The notes under the pieces: model-generated | Seen by the model: only the letters and a program-made list of their open reading frames with translations | What the model was told of the DNA's origin: nothing | Databases searched by the model: none | From: Flavobacteriales bacterium UBA1694 | GTDB taxonomy: Bacteria; Bacteroidota; Bacteroidia; Flavobacteriales; Weeksellaceae | Direction: 5' to 3' | DNA length: 20,788 nt | Assembly (NCBI GenBank): GCA_002319955.1 | Contig: DCJS01000014.1 | Location: forward strand, 1 to 20,788 | Translations under genes and position numbers: made by a program | Shown here: positions 6,093 to 13,777 of the stretch, one piece after another | Position numbering within the stretch: the first letter of the stretch is position 1 | Layout of the letters: each line of letters begins with the position of its first letter

Positions 6093-7608
6093 TCGTTGAA
6101 TTTTCAGTATCTGAACTCAAAAAAGTTTCGGATTGTTCGATTAGCGTTGCTGGCAATTCCTTTTTACTTTTGACCCCAAGTAACTTCATTTTTTGAGTTT
6201 GAGCCACTAAATTATCCCGGCCTGAATGAAGTTGTTTGTACGCGTCTGAGTAGCTAGATTGAGCCGCATCAATGTTTTTTCCTACTTTTTCGAGGTTTTC
6301 AACAAAGAGAACAAACTTGTCGTAAAGCTTCGCGCCGCGATCGGCAATCTCAATGGCATTTCGGTTTTGGTAGTCTCGTTTCCAAAGGTCTGCAATCAAT
6401 TTTAAAGATGTGATTAAATTATTTGGACTTAAGAGTAGGATTCTTCGATCGTACGCGTAGTTCCATAGCGTCGAGTCGTGTTGCATTGCCGCGATGTAAG
6501 CCGCCTCATTTGGAACAAACATCATCACAAAATCTAGAGATTTGCCATAATCGTCGTAGGCCTTTTGTGAAAGTTGAGCGATGTGCGTTTTCATCGAGGC
6601 TAAATGGAGTTTTAAATGTTCTTGGATCCGCTCTGGGTCGGCTTCATCGATAAGCGCTGTATACGCCGTAAGGGAGACTTTGGAATCGATAATGACGCTG
6701 CGGTCATCCGGGTATTTCACCACCGCGTCTGGCCGCATTTTTTTCCCCGAAAATTCTGAGAAGAGGGCCTTGTGATCTTGGTCGGTGAGCTGGTACTCCA
6801 TAAAGTATTCTCGTCCTTTTACAAGTCCTGATTTTTCAAGGATGCTTTCCAGAATCATTTCACCCCAATTTCCTTGGGTTTTGCTTTCTCCTTTTAATGC
6901 GCGCGTAAGGTTTTTTGCATCTTGGGAAATCTGCTGGTTGAGCTCTGCAAGTTCCTTTACCTTTTCTCCTAAAGAAAAGCGTTCTTTAGATTCTTTGTCA
7001 TAGGATTCACTCACTTTGGACTTAAGTTCTTGAATTTTCTCTTGGAAAGGATCGAGTATGAGCTTTAAGTTGGTTTGAGTGGTTTGTGAAAATTTAGTGG
7101 ATTTTTCTTCAAAAATCTTATTAGCTAAATTTTCAAACTGCTCTTTGGATTGGGTATGAAGCTTTTCAACTTCCTCCACTTGTGTGTCCAGTTGATGGCG
7201 AAGTTGTTTGTTTTCTTCGAACAATTGGGTTTTTTGCCCAAACAGAGCTTGTTGCTCGCTTAAAAGTGTTTGCACCTTAGTTGATAAATCTGTACTGCGC
7301 TCTTTTTCTTCCGCAAGTCTTTGGCCCTGACTATCGAATTGAGCTTGAATTCCCGCTTGAGACTCTTTTATCTGGTCGAGTTGCTCGTCAAGGATTTTGT
7401 TTTTTAATTTTTCGTCAAGAACCTGCTGCTCGACAAGACTGTATTGCTTTTGACTAGTTTGGTACTCGGTACGCGTCTCAATAAAATTTTCATTGAGCTC
7501 CTCATACAAGGCGCGCTTTACACTGGTGGATTTCATTACAAAGTAGGCCACTGCACCACCGAGTAAAAGGCCCAGTACGATTCCAAAAATCAGATAAGTA
7601 ATTTCCAT
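6082..7608 (-). CDS. rmuC: RmuC-family DNA recombination protein
   Basis: The 508-residue protein starts with one membrane helix (residues 5-24, YLIFGIVLGLLLGGAVAYFV) and a long coiled coil (about 30-235). The conserved RmuC domain follows, recognised by GNWGEMILESILEKSGL (247-263) and a PD-(D/E)XK-like nuclease core: RPDAVVKYPDDRSVIIDSK with Asp294, Asp308 and Lys310. FVPNEAAYIAA, LLLSPNNLITSLKLIADLW and IADRGAKLYDKF are typical of the family. RmuC limits inversions and rearrangements at short inverted repeats in E. coli. The N-terminal helix implies inner-membrane anchoring. The promoter (7613-7644) places the start of transcription almost at the ATG. The gene ends inside the start of the methyltransferase gene. 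Confidence 0.93.
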   Translation of the reverse strand: MEITYLIFGIVLGLLLGGAVAYFVMKSTSVKRALYEELNENFIETRTEYQTSQKQYSLVEQQVLDEKLKNKILDEQLDQIKESQAGIQAQFDSQGQRLAEEKERSTDLSTKVQTLLSEQQALFGQKTQLFEENKQLRHQLDTQVEEVEKLHTQSKEQFENLANKIFEEKSTKFSQTTQTNLKLILDPFQEKIQELKSKVSESYDKESKERFSLGEKVKELAELNQQISQDAKNLTRALKGESKTQGNWGEMILESILEKSGLVKGREYFMEYQLTDQDHKALFSEFSGKKMRPDAVVKYPDDRSVIIDSKVSLTAYTALIDEADPERIQEHLKLHLASMKTHIAQLSQKAYDDYGKSLDFVMMFVPNEAAYIAAMQHDSTLWNYAYDRRILLLSPNNLITSLKLIADLWKRDYQNRNAIEIADRGAKLYDKFVLFVENLEKVGKNIDAAQSSYSDAYKQLHSGRDNLVAQTQKMKLLGVKSKKELPATLIEQSETFLSSDTENSTNEN

Positions 7609-7612
7609 GCTT

Positions 7613-7644
7613 CAAAAGTACAAAACTAGGACCTTAGAATCAAG
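7613..7644 (-). promoter_or_regulatory. Promoter of rmuC, probably giving a leaderless mRNA
   Basis: On the minus strand, CTTG (7644-7641) and TACTTTTG (7620-7613) are 20 nt apart, an almost ideal Bacteroidetes promoter. The last base of the -7 element is only 4 nt from the A of the ATG at 7608. Transcription should therefore begin at or very near the start codon. Confidence 0.6.
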
Positions 7645-7661
7645 GCTAGGAGTTGGATTAA

Positions 7662-8168
7662 TTAAGGGGATTCTTTTGCGATCTTTTTGTGGACGTCCAA
7701 AAGCGTTGGAATCGCAGCGGAGCCATAAAATGGGAGAAGCTCAAGCTCGAAAATCTGGGCTTTGATGGTCGGGTCGTTTTGAAGAAGTGATTGAGCCAGT
7801 TCTAGCGACGTTGTGTCTAGTAAAAATAGTCCACGGTATCCGAGTGAATTTTTGGTAGAAAAGGGTCCTGCCATAATGAGCTTTCCAGACTTCTCCAACG
7901 CTTGCATGTTACTAAAATGCCCTTTGAAAAGCAGTGCTCTTTGATCTTTGTCCGTTATTACGGCGTCTTTCGGACCCGTTTTGAGAATTACCAGGGTATA
8001 GCTTTTCATTCCATAGTGATCGGCGCCAAGCTTTTCAGCCAGCTGCGCATCGAAAATAGGCGTCTTCTCTGCGGTCCTGTTTGAGCCTGGATTGGCTGCA
8101 CAGCCCAGTAAAGTCAGAAGCAATACGATTAAGGATAGCTTTTTTGCGGGAAATTGGTTAGTCTTCAA
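7662..8168 (-). CDS. Lipoprotein with a YCII-related domain
   Basis: The 168-residue protein has a type II signal MKTNQFPAKKLSLIVLLLTL ending LLGC (Cys23). Residues about 55-148 look like a YCII domain: SYTLVILKTGP, then FKGHFSNMQALEKSGKLIMA with the conserved His84, then GPF and a C-terminal DPTIKAQIFELELLPFYG. YCII domains are ferredoxin-like alpha/beta folds, usually cytoplasmic and often of unknown or dehydrochlorinase-type activity, so a lipid-anchored version is less usual. The ATG overlaps the end of pncB by 11 nt, so the gene is coupled to NAD salvage by position only. No clear terminator is seen between its stop and the rmuC promoter. Confidence 0.8.
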   Translation of the reverse strand: MKTNQFPAKKLSLIVLLLTLLGCAANPGSNRTAEKTPIFDAQLAEKLGADHYGMKSYTLVILKTGPKDAVITDKDQRALLFKGHFSNMQALEKSGKLIMAGPFSTKNSLGYRGLFLLDTTSLELAQSLLQNDPTIKAQIFELELLPFYGSAAIPTLLDVHKKIAKESP

Positions 8169-9336
8169 TTTGTAAAAATTCTTTTGCTAGTTTTATCATA
8201 CTTGGGTCCCCGGTATACTTTCCGTGCTCGTCGGAGAGTTTAATAGTGGGAATCCACTCGCCACTATGCCCCTGAACGCCGATGAGTTTCATTACGATAT
8301 TCATAGGTTTTAGTCCTACATCGTTGGTTAGATTCGTGCCGATTCCAAAGGAGGTGCCAATTTTTCCTTCGCAATAGTTTTTGATTTCTTCCACTTTCGC
8401 GAGGTTCAGTCCGTCGGAGAAAATAATGTATTTAAATAAAGGGTTGATCCCATTGGCTTTATAATGCGCGATGGTAAGGTCTGCAAATTCTAAAGGATCG
8501 CCGCTATCGTGGCGAACGCCATCAAATAATTTTGCGAATTTTTTGTCGAACTGTTGAAAAAACACTTTAGTGGTATAGGTGTCACTCAGTGCGACTCCCA
8601 GATCACCACGGTAAATATCGACCCAATGTTCTAATGCGAGCTTATTAGCCATCTTAAACCCAAATTCGGCGCCGTGGAACATAAACCATTCATGCGCATG
8701 CGTTCCGATTGGTTTAACGCCGTATTTCATAGCGAAGTGGACATTTGAGGTGCCTGTAAAATTGCTGTTCTGATTTTCTATGAGTGAATTCACAACCAAA
8801 TCATGCACTTTATAGGAGTGGCGGCGGCGCGTCCCAAACTCCGCAAAGGTAACGCCAAGCTCCACTAATTTTTGAGCCTTTCGGTCGGTTGTTTCAATCA
8901 CTGTTTGATTATCGTCGCGTTCCATGTGATTTAGGACGTAATGAAGCTCAGAAATTAAAGCCAAAAGGGGTACCTCCCAAAGAATGGTTCGGTACCAAAG
9001 ACCCTCGACCCAAACCTCAAGGGAAGTTCCATCCTGCTGGATGTGAACCTCTGAAGGATCGTAATGGAACCCTTCAAGAAAATCTAGGTATGGTAAGTCA
9101 ATGTATGGGCAGGTTTCTTGAAGGTAGCGCTTCTCGGCTTTCGTAAGTTTAAGTTGAGCCATGGCATTCACAGCGTCTCTTAGGGCCTGGGCAAATCCCT
9201 CAGGAAATAAATGCTTTCCTCGGTTGATAAATTCGTATTTGACGCTTTGGGTAGGAAAAAGTTTCACCACGGCATTTTGCATCGTGAATTTGTAAAAATC
9301 ATTGTCCAAGATGGAATTGAATCGAACTTCAGCCAT
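8158..9336 (-). CDS. pncB: Nicotinate phosphoribosyltransferase
   Basis: The 392-residue enzyme joins nicotinate to PRPP (with ATP) to give nicotinate mononucleotide in the Preiss-Handler route of NAD salvage. The N-terminal LDNDFYKFTMQNAV, FGTRRRHSYKVHD (167-179), PIGTHAHEWFMFHGAEF (209-225, containing the His that is phosphorylated in this family) and VRHDSGDPLEFAD (274-286) are all diagnostic. The length matches bacterial PncB. The start is the only ATG near the expected N-terminus and follows a promoter element at 9359-9366 by a short leader. Its stop overlaps the downstream YCII lipoprotein gene by 11 nt. Confidence 0.95.
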   Translation of the reverse strand: MAEVRFNSILDNDFYKFTMQNAVVKLFPTQSVKYEFINRGKHLFPEGFAQALRDAVNAMAQLKLTKAEKRYLQETCPYIDLPYLDFLEGFHYDPSEVHIQQDGTSLEVWVEGLWYRTILWEVPLLALISELHYVLNHMERDDNQTVIETTDRKAQKLVELGVTFAEFGTRRRHSYKVHDLVVNSLIENQNSNFTGTSNVHFAMKYGVKPIGTHAHEWFMFHGAEFGFKMANKLALEHWVDIYRGDLGVALSDTYTTKVFFQQFDKKFAKLFDGVRHDSGDPLEFADLTIAHYKANGINPLFKYIIFSDGLNLAKVEEIKNYCEGKIGTSFGIGTNLTNDVGLKPMNIVMKLIGVQGHSGEWIPTIKLSDEHGKYTGDPSMIKLAKEFLQIED

Positions 9337-9358
9337 AAAAGAATATACTAGGGTCTGA

Positions 9359-9366
9359 CAAATGTA
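9359..9366 (-). promoter_or_regulatory. -7 promoter element of pncB
   Basis: On the minus strand TACATTTG matches TANNTTTG, 22 nt upstream of the ATG at 9336. The expected -33 position falls in the dps terminator hairpin and has no clear TTTG, so this is a partial match. Confidence 0.45.
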
Positions 9367-9374
9367 ACCAATAC

Positions 9375-9404
9375 AAACAAAAAAATCGCCACAAGAGGCG
9401 ATTT
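9375..9404 (-). terminator. Intrinsic terminator of dps
   Basis: Read on the minus strand, AAATCGCC pairs with GGCGATTT around a 6-nt loop (9404-9383), followed by a T-rich tract (down to about 9375). It lies 22 nt after the dps stop codon. Confidence 0.85.
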
Positions 9405-9425
9405 AATCTGGATATAGGACGGGTG

Positions 9426-9902
9426 CTATTTTCTTAGGTAAGCGCTGTACATCCAAACGTCTTTTTCTTGTTCGGTAATGTATTCACTCATTTTTGAGTT
9501 CGTGCCCTCGTCGCCCGCTTTCTCGCTAAGGTCAAGTAGTTCGCGTTGAAGCTCAATGACCACTTTGAAAGAGGAGAGAATGTTCTCTACAGCCTTCTGT
9601 GGGTCACTAACCTCTTTACTTTCTTTAATCGTTGATAGTACTAAGTAATCAGAGTAATTATGCAGCGGTGTGCTGTCAAGCGTTAAGATACGCTCCGCAA
9701 TCTCATCGATCTTTAGGACTAAAGAGTTATATAACTCTTCAAATTTAGGGTGAAGAGTGAAAAACTGATCTCCAGTAATGTTCCAGTGCGCACCACGTGT
9801 GTTTTGGTAGAAAATGGAATAATTTGCTAAGAGGGCATTTAATTTTGAAGCAATGGCCTTGCAATCGTCTTTTGATAGACCTATATTTGTGTACTGTTTC
9901 AT
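9426..9902 (-). CDS. dps: Dps-family iron-storing DNA-protection protein
   Basis: The 158-residue ferritin-like protein starts at the ATG at 9902 (MKQYTNIGLS). A longer reading from 9941 would begin upstream of the promoter element at 9928-9935 and is rejected. The Dps signature NTRGAHWNITGDQFFTLH is present. Ferroxidase ligands His39, His51, Asp66 and Glu70 have exactly the H-x11-H-x14-D-x3-E spacing of Dps proteins such as Listeria Dps. The family forms dodecamers that oxidise Fe(II) with hydrogen peroxide, store the iron and protect DNA. The N-terminus is short and without a Lys-rich tail, so direct DNA binding is not obvious. It is a single-gene unit with its own promoter and terminator. 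Confidence 0.95.
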   Translation of the reverse strand: MKQYTNIGLSKDDCKAIASKLNALLANYSIFYQNTRGAHWNITGDQFFTLHPKFEELYNSLVLKIDEIAERILTLDSTPLHNYSDYLVLSTIKESKEVSDPQKAVENILSSFKVVIELQRELLDLSEKAGDEGTNSKMSEYITEQEKDVWMYSAYLRK

Positions 9903-9927
9903 AAAAAGTTGGTTTTTTATTCTGGTA

Positions 9928-9935
9928 CAAAGATA
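9928..9935 (-). promoter_or_regulatory. -7 promoter element of dps
   Basis: On the minus strand TATCTTTG matches TANNTTTG, 25 nt before the ATG at 9902. No TTTG is visible at the -33 distance; an activator-dependent promoter is possible. I see no OxyR- or PerR-type palindrome that I would call. Confidence 0.5.
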
Positions 9936-10174
9936 CAGCAAGGCCTATGGATAGCCTAGTTTTTCAGATAGACCCTTTCAATGCCACTGATTTTCGAAAA
10001 GAATCCACAAGTTTTGGTTTTACTCTTAAATGGGGTAGGCCAAAAGGGACTAAAGAGCACGATTCGGAACTGAGTTTGCGACTTAATTCGCGAAGTAGGT
10101 ATGACTTTGCAAGGGAAAGTATCGGTAAAACCCTGAGAGTGAACTTTTGATCTTGTTAAATTTGCGCCTAGGCT
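9936..10174. other. Intergenic region between dps and rpsL with no supported gene
   Basis: The 327-bp space 9903-10229 carries the dps promoter on the left and the rpsL promoter on the right. A TAAATTTG at 10157-10164 may be a second -7 element for the str operon. Small open frames on both strands here lack recognisable domains and good start context. Confidence 0.5.
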
Positions 10175-10205
10175 ATTGTCCAATAAAAAATATTCACTAC
10201 TTTTG
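10175..10205 (+). promoter_or_regulatory. Promoter of the str ribosomal operon
   Basis: ATTG (10175-10178) and TACTTTTG (10198-10205) are separated by 19 nt and match the Bacteroidetes consensus. Predicted start is near 10211, giving a leader of about 19 nt before rpsL. Confidence 0.65.
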
Positions 10206-10229
10206 CACCCTAAAATAAAAAGCAATTAA

Positions 10230-10634
10230 ATGCCTACTATTCAACAATTAGTTAGAAAAGGAAGAGCCACGCTAGCCAAGAAGAGCAAATCGGCTGCCCT
10301 TGAATCAAGTCCACAAAGACGAGGAGTATGTACGAGAGTATATACAACTACTCCTAAGAAACCGAACTCTGCACTTAGAAAAGTTGCAAGAGTAAGACTT
10401 TCTAATGGGAAGGAAGTCAACGCCTACATCCCGGGCGAAGGACACAATCTTCAAGAGCACTCGATAGTATTGGTACGTGGAGGAAGGGTGAAAGACCTAC
10501 CGGGAGTACGTTATCACATTGTTAGAGGAGCCCTAGACACCGCTGGTGTTAACGGAAGAACTCAAAGAAGATCCAAGTATGGAGCGAAAAGACCAAAACC
10601 AGGTCAAGCAGCACCAACTGGTAAGAAGAAGTAA
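10230..10634 (+). CDS. rpsL: 30S ribosomal protein S12
   Basis: The 134-residue protein is the decoding-site protein S12, first gene of the str operon. TTPKKPNSALRKVARVRLSN and GGRVKDLPGVRYHIVRG are the universal motifs. Lys43 and Lys88, the classic streptomycin-resistance positions, are wild type, and Asp89 is the residue that is methylthiolated in many bacteria. The C-terminal Lys/Pro-rich tail is slightly longer than in E. coli. rpsG follows after 25 nt. Confidence 0.98.
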   Translation: MPTIQQLVRKGRATLAKKSKSAALESSPQRRGVCTRVYTTTPKKPNSALRKVARVRLSNGKEVNAYIPGEGHNLQEHSIVLVRGGRVKDLPGVRYHIVRGALDTAGVNGRTQRRSKYGAKRPKPGQAAPTGKKK

Positions 10635-10659
10635 TTATTAATTAGTAAGAAACGAAACA

Positions 10660-11136
10660 ATGAGAAAGACAAAAGCGAAAAAGAGAGCGTTGTTACCGGA
10701 TCCTAAATTTAATGATCAACTGGTAACACGATTTGTAAATAACTTGATGCTAGATGGTAAGAAATCAATCGCATTCAAGATTTTCTACGACGCATTAGAT
10801 TTAGTAGAAGCGAAAAAAGGAGATTCTGAGAAAGAAGCTCTTGACATCTGGAAAGATGCGCTTACCAATGTAATGCCTCACGTAGAAGTACGTTCAAGAA
10901 GAGTAGGGGGTGCAAACTTCCAAATTCCAATGCCGATTCGTGCAGACAGAAAAATTTCAATGGCCATGAAATGGTTAATCAAATATTCTAAAGCAAGAAA
11001 CGATAAGTCTATGGCTCTTAAGTTAGCAACTGAAGTTATTGCTGCTTCGAGAGAAGAAGGTGCCGCATACAAGAAGAAATCCGATACGCATAAAATGGCT
11101 GAAGCCAATAAAGCGTTCTCACATTTTAAATTCTAA
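10660..11136 (+). CDS. rpsG: 30S ribosomal protein S7
   Basis: The 158-residue protein nucleates assembly of the 30S head by binding the 3' major domain of 16S rRNA. FVNNLMLDGKKS, PHVEVRSRRVGGANFQIP and ADRKISMAMKWLIKYSKAR are diagnostic. The C-terminus (HKMAEANKAFSHFKF) is the usual one. Only 6 nt separate it from fusA. Confidence 0.98.
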   Translation: MRKTKAKKRALLPDPKFNDQLVTRFVNNLMLDGKKSIAFKIFYDALDLVEAKKGDSEKEALDIWKDALTNVMPHVEVRSRRVGGANFQIPMPIRADRKISMAMKWLIKYSKARNDKSMALKLATEVIAASREEGAAYKKKSDTHKMAEANKAFSHFKF

Positions 11137-11142
11137 GCTAAA

Positions 11143-13260
11143 ATGGCAAGAGACCTTAAATACACTAGAAATATTGGAATCGCTGCTCACATTGATGCAG
11201 GTAAAACGACTACGACTGAAAGAATTTTATTCTATACAGGTAAAACTCACAAAATTGGTGAAACTCACGAAGGTGCATCTCAAATGGACTGGATGGAGCA
11301 GGAAGCAGAACGAGGGATTACGATCCAATCGGCCGCAACCACTTGTAAATGGATTTTCCCAAGAGTCGATGGCCAACCAGCTGACAATGCACATGAGTAT
11401 CATTTCAATATTATCGATACCCCAGGACACGTTGACTTTACTGTAGAAGTAAACCGCTCGTTAAGAGTACTTGACGGTCTTGTTTTCTTATTCTCTGCCG
11501 TAGATGGTGTAGAACCACAATCGGAAACAAACTGGAGACTCGCTGACAACTACAACGTAGCCCGTATGGGATTCGTTAATAAGATGGACCGTCAAGGTGC
11601 AGACTTTTTAATGGTTGTAAAGCAAGTGAAAGAAATGCTTGGTTCGAATGCCGTTCCAATCGTTCTTCCGATTGGTGCTGAAGAAGATTTCGTCGGCGTT
11701 GTTGACTTAATTAAAAACAGAGCAATTGTCTGGCATGAGGAAGCTCAAGGAGCTACATTTGATGTAGTGCCAATCCCTGAGGACATGAAAGATGAAGTTC
11801 ACGAATATAGAGAAAAGTTAGTAGAAGCTGTAGCGGATTACGACGACACTCTAATGGAGAAATTCTTCGAAGATCCAGACTCAATCTCAGAAGTTGAAAT
11901 TAATGAAGCTCTTAGAAAAGCGACCATTGACATGTCCATCATTCCGATGACTTGTGGTTCGTCTTTCAAAAATAAAGGGGTTCAGTTCATGCTTGATGCG
12001 GTTTGTAAATACCTTCCTTCCCCAATGGATAAGGAGGCGATTGACGGAACGGATCCGAGAACCGACCTTCCTATTACTAGAAAACCAGATGTAAAAGAAC
12101 CTTTTGCAGCCTTAGCTTTTAAAATTGCAACCGATCCATTCGTGGGACGTTTAGCATTCTTCAGAGCCTATTCAGGGAGACTTGATGCAGGATCGTATGT
12201 TCTTAACAACAGATCTGGTAACAAAGAAAGAATCTCTAGAATCTACCAAATGCATGCTAACAAACAAAATCCTGTTGAGTATATCGAAGCAGGAGATATT
12301 GGTGCAGCAGTTGGATTTAAAGATATTAAGACAGGGGATACCCTTTCTGATGAGAAAAACCCAATTGTTTTAGAATCAATGATTTTCCCAGATCCAGTGA
12401 TCGGGATTGCAGTTGAACCTAAAACCAAAGCAGACCAGGATAGAATGGGGAATGCTCTTGCTAAATTATCAGAGGAGGATCCAACTTTCCAGGTGAAAAC
12501 AGACGAAGCTTCTGGTCAAACGATCATCTCCGGAATGGGAGAGCTTCACTTAGATATCATCGTGGACCGTATGAGACGCGAATTCAAAGTGGAAGTGAAT
12601 CAAGGTCAGCCACAAGTAGAATACAAAGAAGCACTTACCGTAAAAGCAAGCCACAGAGAAGTTTACAAAAAGCAATCTGGAGGTCGTGGGAAGTTCGCGG
12701 ATATCGTGTTTGAAATTGGACCTGCAGACGATGATAAGATTGGACTTACGTTTGTGAATGAAATTAAAGGGGGTAACATTCCTAAAGAATTCATTCCATC
12801 CGTAGAGAAAGGATTCAGAGAATCTATGAAAAACGGTCCTTTAGCCGGTTTCGAAGTAGAGTCGATGAAAATTACCCTAAAAGACGGATCGTTCCACGCG
12901 GTTGACTCCGACCAGCTTTCGTTCGAACTTGCAGCGAAAATGGGATTCAGAGAATCGGGTAGAGCTGCTAAGGCAGTGATCATGGAACCGATCATGAAAC
13001 TAGAAGTGGTAACTCCAGAAGAATACATGGGAGATATCGTTGGGGACCTTAACAGAAGAAGAGGAACCGTAAACGGTATGGACGACAGAAATAACGCAAA
13101 AGTTATTAAGGCTTTTGTTCCACTTTCTGAGATGTTTGGTTATGTAACGTCACTTAGAACGCTATCCTCAGGTAGAGCTACCTCGTCGATGGAATTCGAG
13201 AAGTACGAAGCAGCGCCACAGACTATTGCAGAAGATGTAATCGCTAAAGCGAAAGGTTAA
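11143..13260 (+). CDS. fusA: Translation elongation factor G
   Basis: The 705-residue ribosome-dependent GTPase drives translocation and, with RRF, ribosome recycling. GTPase motifs are in order: G1 AHIDAGKTTTTER (15-27), G2 around RGITIQSAATT, G3 DTPGHVDF, and G4 NKMDRQGADF. The C-terminal domains IV and V are complete, including SGMGELHLDIIVDRM and the GYVTSLRTLSSGRATSSMEF stretch near the end. Its position within the str operon and its length fit the housekeeping copy. rpsJ starts 18 nt later. Confidence 0.98.
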   Translation: MARDLKYTRNIGIAAHIDAGKTTTTERILFYTGKTHKIGETHEGASQMDWMEQEAERGITIQSAATTCKWIFPRVDGQPADNAHEYHFNIIDTPGHVDFTVEVNRSLRVLDGLVFLFSAVDGVEPQSETNWRLADNYNVARMGFVNKMDRQGADFLMVVKQVKEMLGSNAVPIVLPIGAEEDFVGVVDLIKNRAIVWHEEAQGATFDVVPIPEDMKDEVHEYREKLVEAVADYDDTLMEKFFEDPDSISEVEINEALRKATIDMSIIPMTCGSSFKNKGVQFMLDAVCKYLPSPMDKEAIDGTDPRTDLPITRKPDVKEPFAALAFKIATDPFVGRLAFFRAYSGRLDAGSYVLNNRSGNKERISRIYQMHANKQNPVEYIEAGDIGAAVGFKDIKTGDTLSDEKNPIVLESMIFPDPVIGIAVEPKTKADQDRMGNALAKLSEEDPTFQVKTDEASGQTIISGMGELHLDIIVDRMRREFKVEVNQGQPQVEYKEALTVKASHREVYKKQSGGRGKFADIVFEIGPADDDKIGLTFVNEIKGGNIPKEFIPSVEKGFRESMKNGPLAGFEVESMKITLKDGSFHAVDSDQLSFELAAKMGFRESGRAAKAVIMEPIMKLEVVTPEEYMGDIVGDLNRRRGTVNGMDDRNNAKVIKAFVPLSEMFGYVTSLRTLSSGRATSSMEFEKYEAAPQTIAEDVIAKAKG

Positions 13261-13278
13261 TTTTTAAATTAGATTAAA

Positions 13279-13584
13279 ATGTCACAAAGAATAAGAATAA
13301 AACTCAAGTCTTACGATTACAATTTAGTAGACAAGTCTGCTGAGAAAATCGTAAAAACTGTAAAAGCTACAGGAGCTGTCGTGAATGGACCAATTCCATT
13401 ACCGACCAACAAGAGGATCTTTACTGTATTAAGATCTCCTCACGTAAACAAGAAAGCAAGAGAACAGTTTCAATTATCCGCTCACAAGCGTCTAATGGAT
13501 ATCTACTCTTCTTCTTCAAAAACGGTTGATGCCCTAATGAAGCTAGAACTTCCAAGTGGTGTGGACGTAGAGATCAAAGTCTGA
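13279..13584 (+). CDS. rpsJ: 30S ribosomal protein S10
   Basis: The 101-residue protein is the 30S head component S10/NusE. IRIKLKSYDYNLVDKSAEKIV and GPIPLPTNKRIFTVLRSPHVNKKAREQF are characteristic. Here it is the last gene of the str operon: a strong terminator follows 25 nt after the stop. In many bacteria rpsJ instead begins the unit that continues into rplC, which lies about 4.5 kb further on in this window. Confidence 0.98.
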   Translation: MSQRIRIKLKSYDYNLVDKSAEKIVKTVKATGAVVNGPIPLPTNKRIFTVLRSPHVNKKAREQFQLSAHKRLMDIYSSSSKTVDALMKLELPSGVDVEIKV

Positions 13585-13609
13585 TCCTAATCCAAACCAA
13601 TGATACTTT

Positions 13610-13636
13610 AAACCGCTCCTTGTGAGCGGTTTTTTT
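13610..13636 (+). terminator. Intrinsic terminator after rpsJ
   Basis: AAACCGCTC pairs with GAGCGGTTT (13610-13618 with 13624-13632) around a CTTGT loop and runs into a continuous T tract. The GC-rich stem and T-run make this a strong terminator that separates the str operon from the iron locus. Confidence 0.9.
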
Positions 13637-13643
13637 GTGCTTC

Positions 13644-13674
13644 CATTCTAAATTTGGCACTCTTATTTAGAATG
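13644..13674. promoter_or_regulatory. Inverted repeat upstream of the siderophore receptor, candidate Fur-type operator
   Basis: CATTCTAAAT (13644-13653) and ATTTAGAATG (13665-13674) are perfect 10-bp arms with an 11-nt spacer. A related half site, ATTTAGACTAATTA, occurs at 13722-13735. The repeated ATTTAGA core ahead of an iron-uptake gene is compatible with a Fur-like or other metal-responsive regulator. The assignment is inference. Confidence 0.45.
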
Positions 13675-13742
13675 CCTCTAGATTAATTTTAAAATACTGA
13701 TATTTGTCAGCCCAATACCTTATTTAGACTAATTAAAAATTG

Positions 13743-13750
13743 TATTTTTG
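13743..13750 (+). promoter_or_regulatory. -7 promoter element of the siderophore receptor gene
   Basis: TATTTTTG matches TANNTTTG and lies 27 nt before the ATG at 13778. No good -33 TTTG is present at 19-21 nt. The ATTTAGA half site at 13722-13728 covers that position, as expected for a regulated promoter. Confidence 0.5.
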
Positions 13751-13777
13751 ACATCGTAAAAAACTACTACTAAAATT

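Noticed and set aside
9903..9941. Upstream extension of dps by 13 codons
   Set aside because: The extension includes the predicted -7 promoter element, and Dps homologues begin near MKQY-like sequences.
9947..10225. Small open frames on both strands between dps and rpsL (67 and 89 codons)
   Set aside because: They overlap each other and the dps and rpsL promoters, and show no domain, signal peptide or repeat. A decayed gene cannot be excluded but is not supported.
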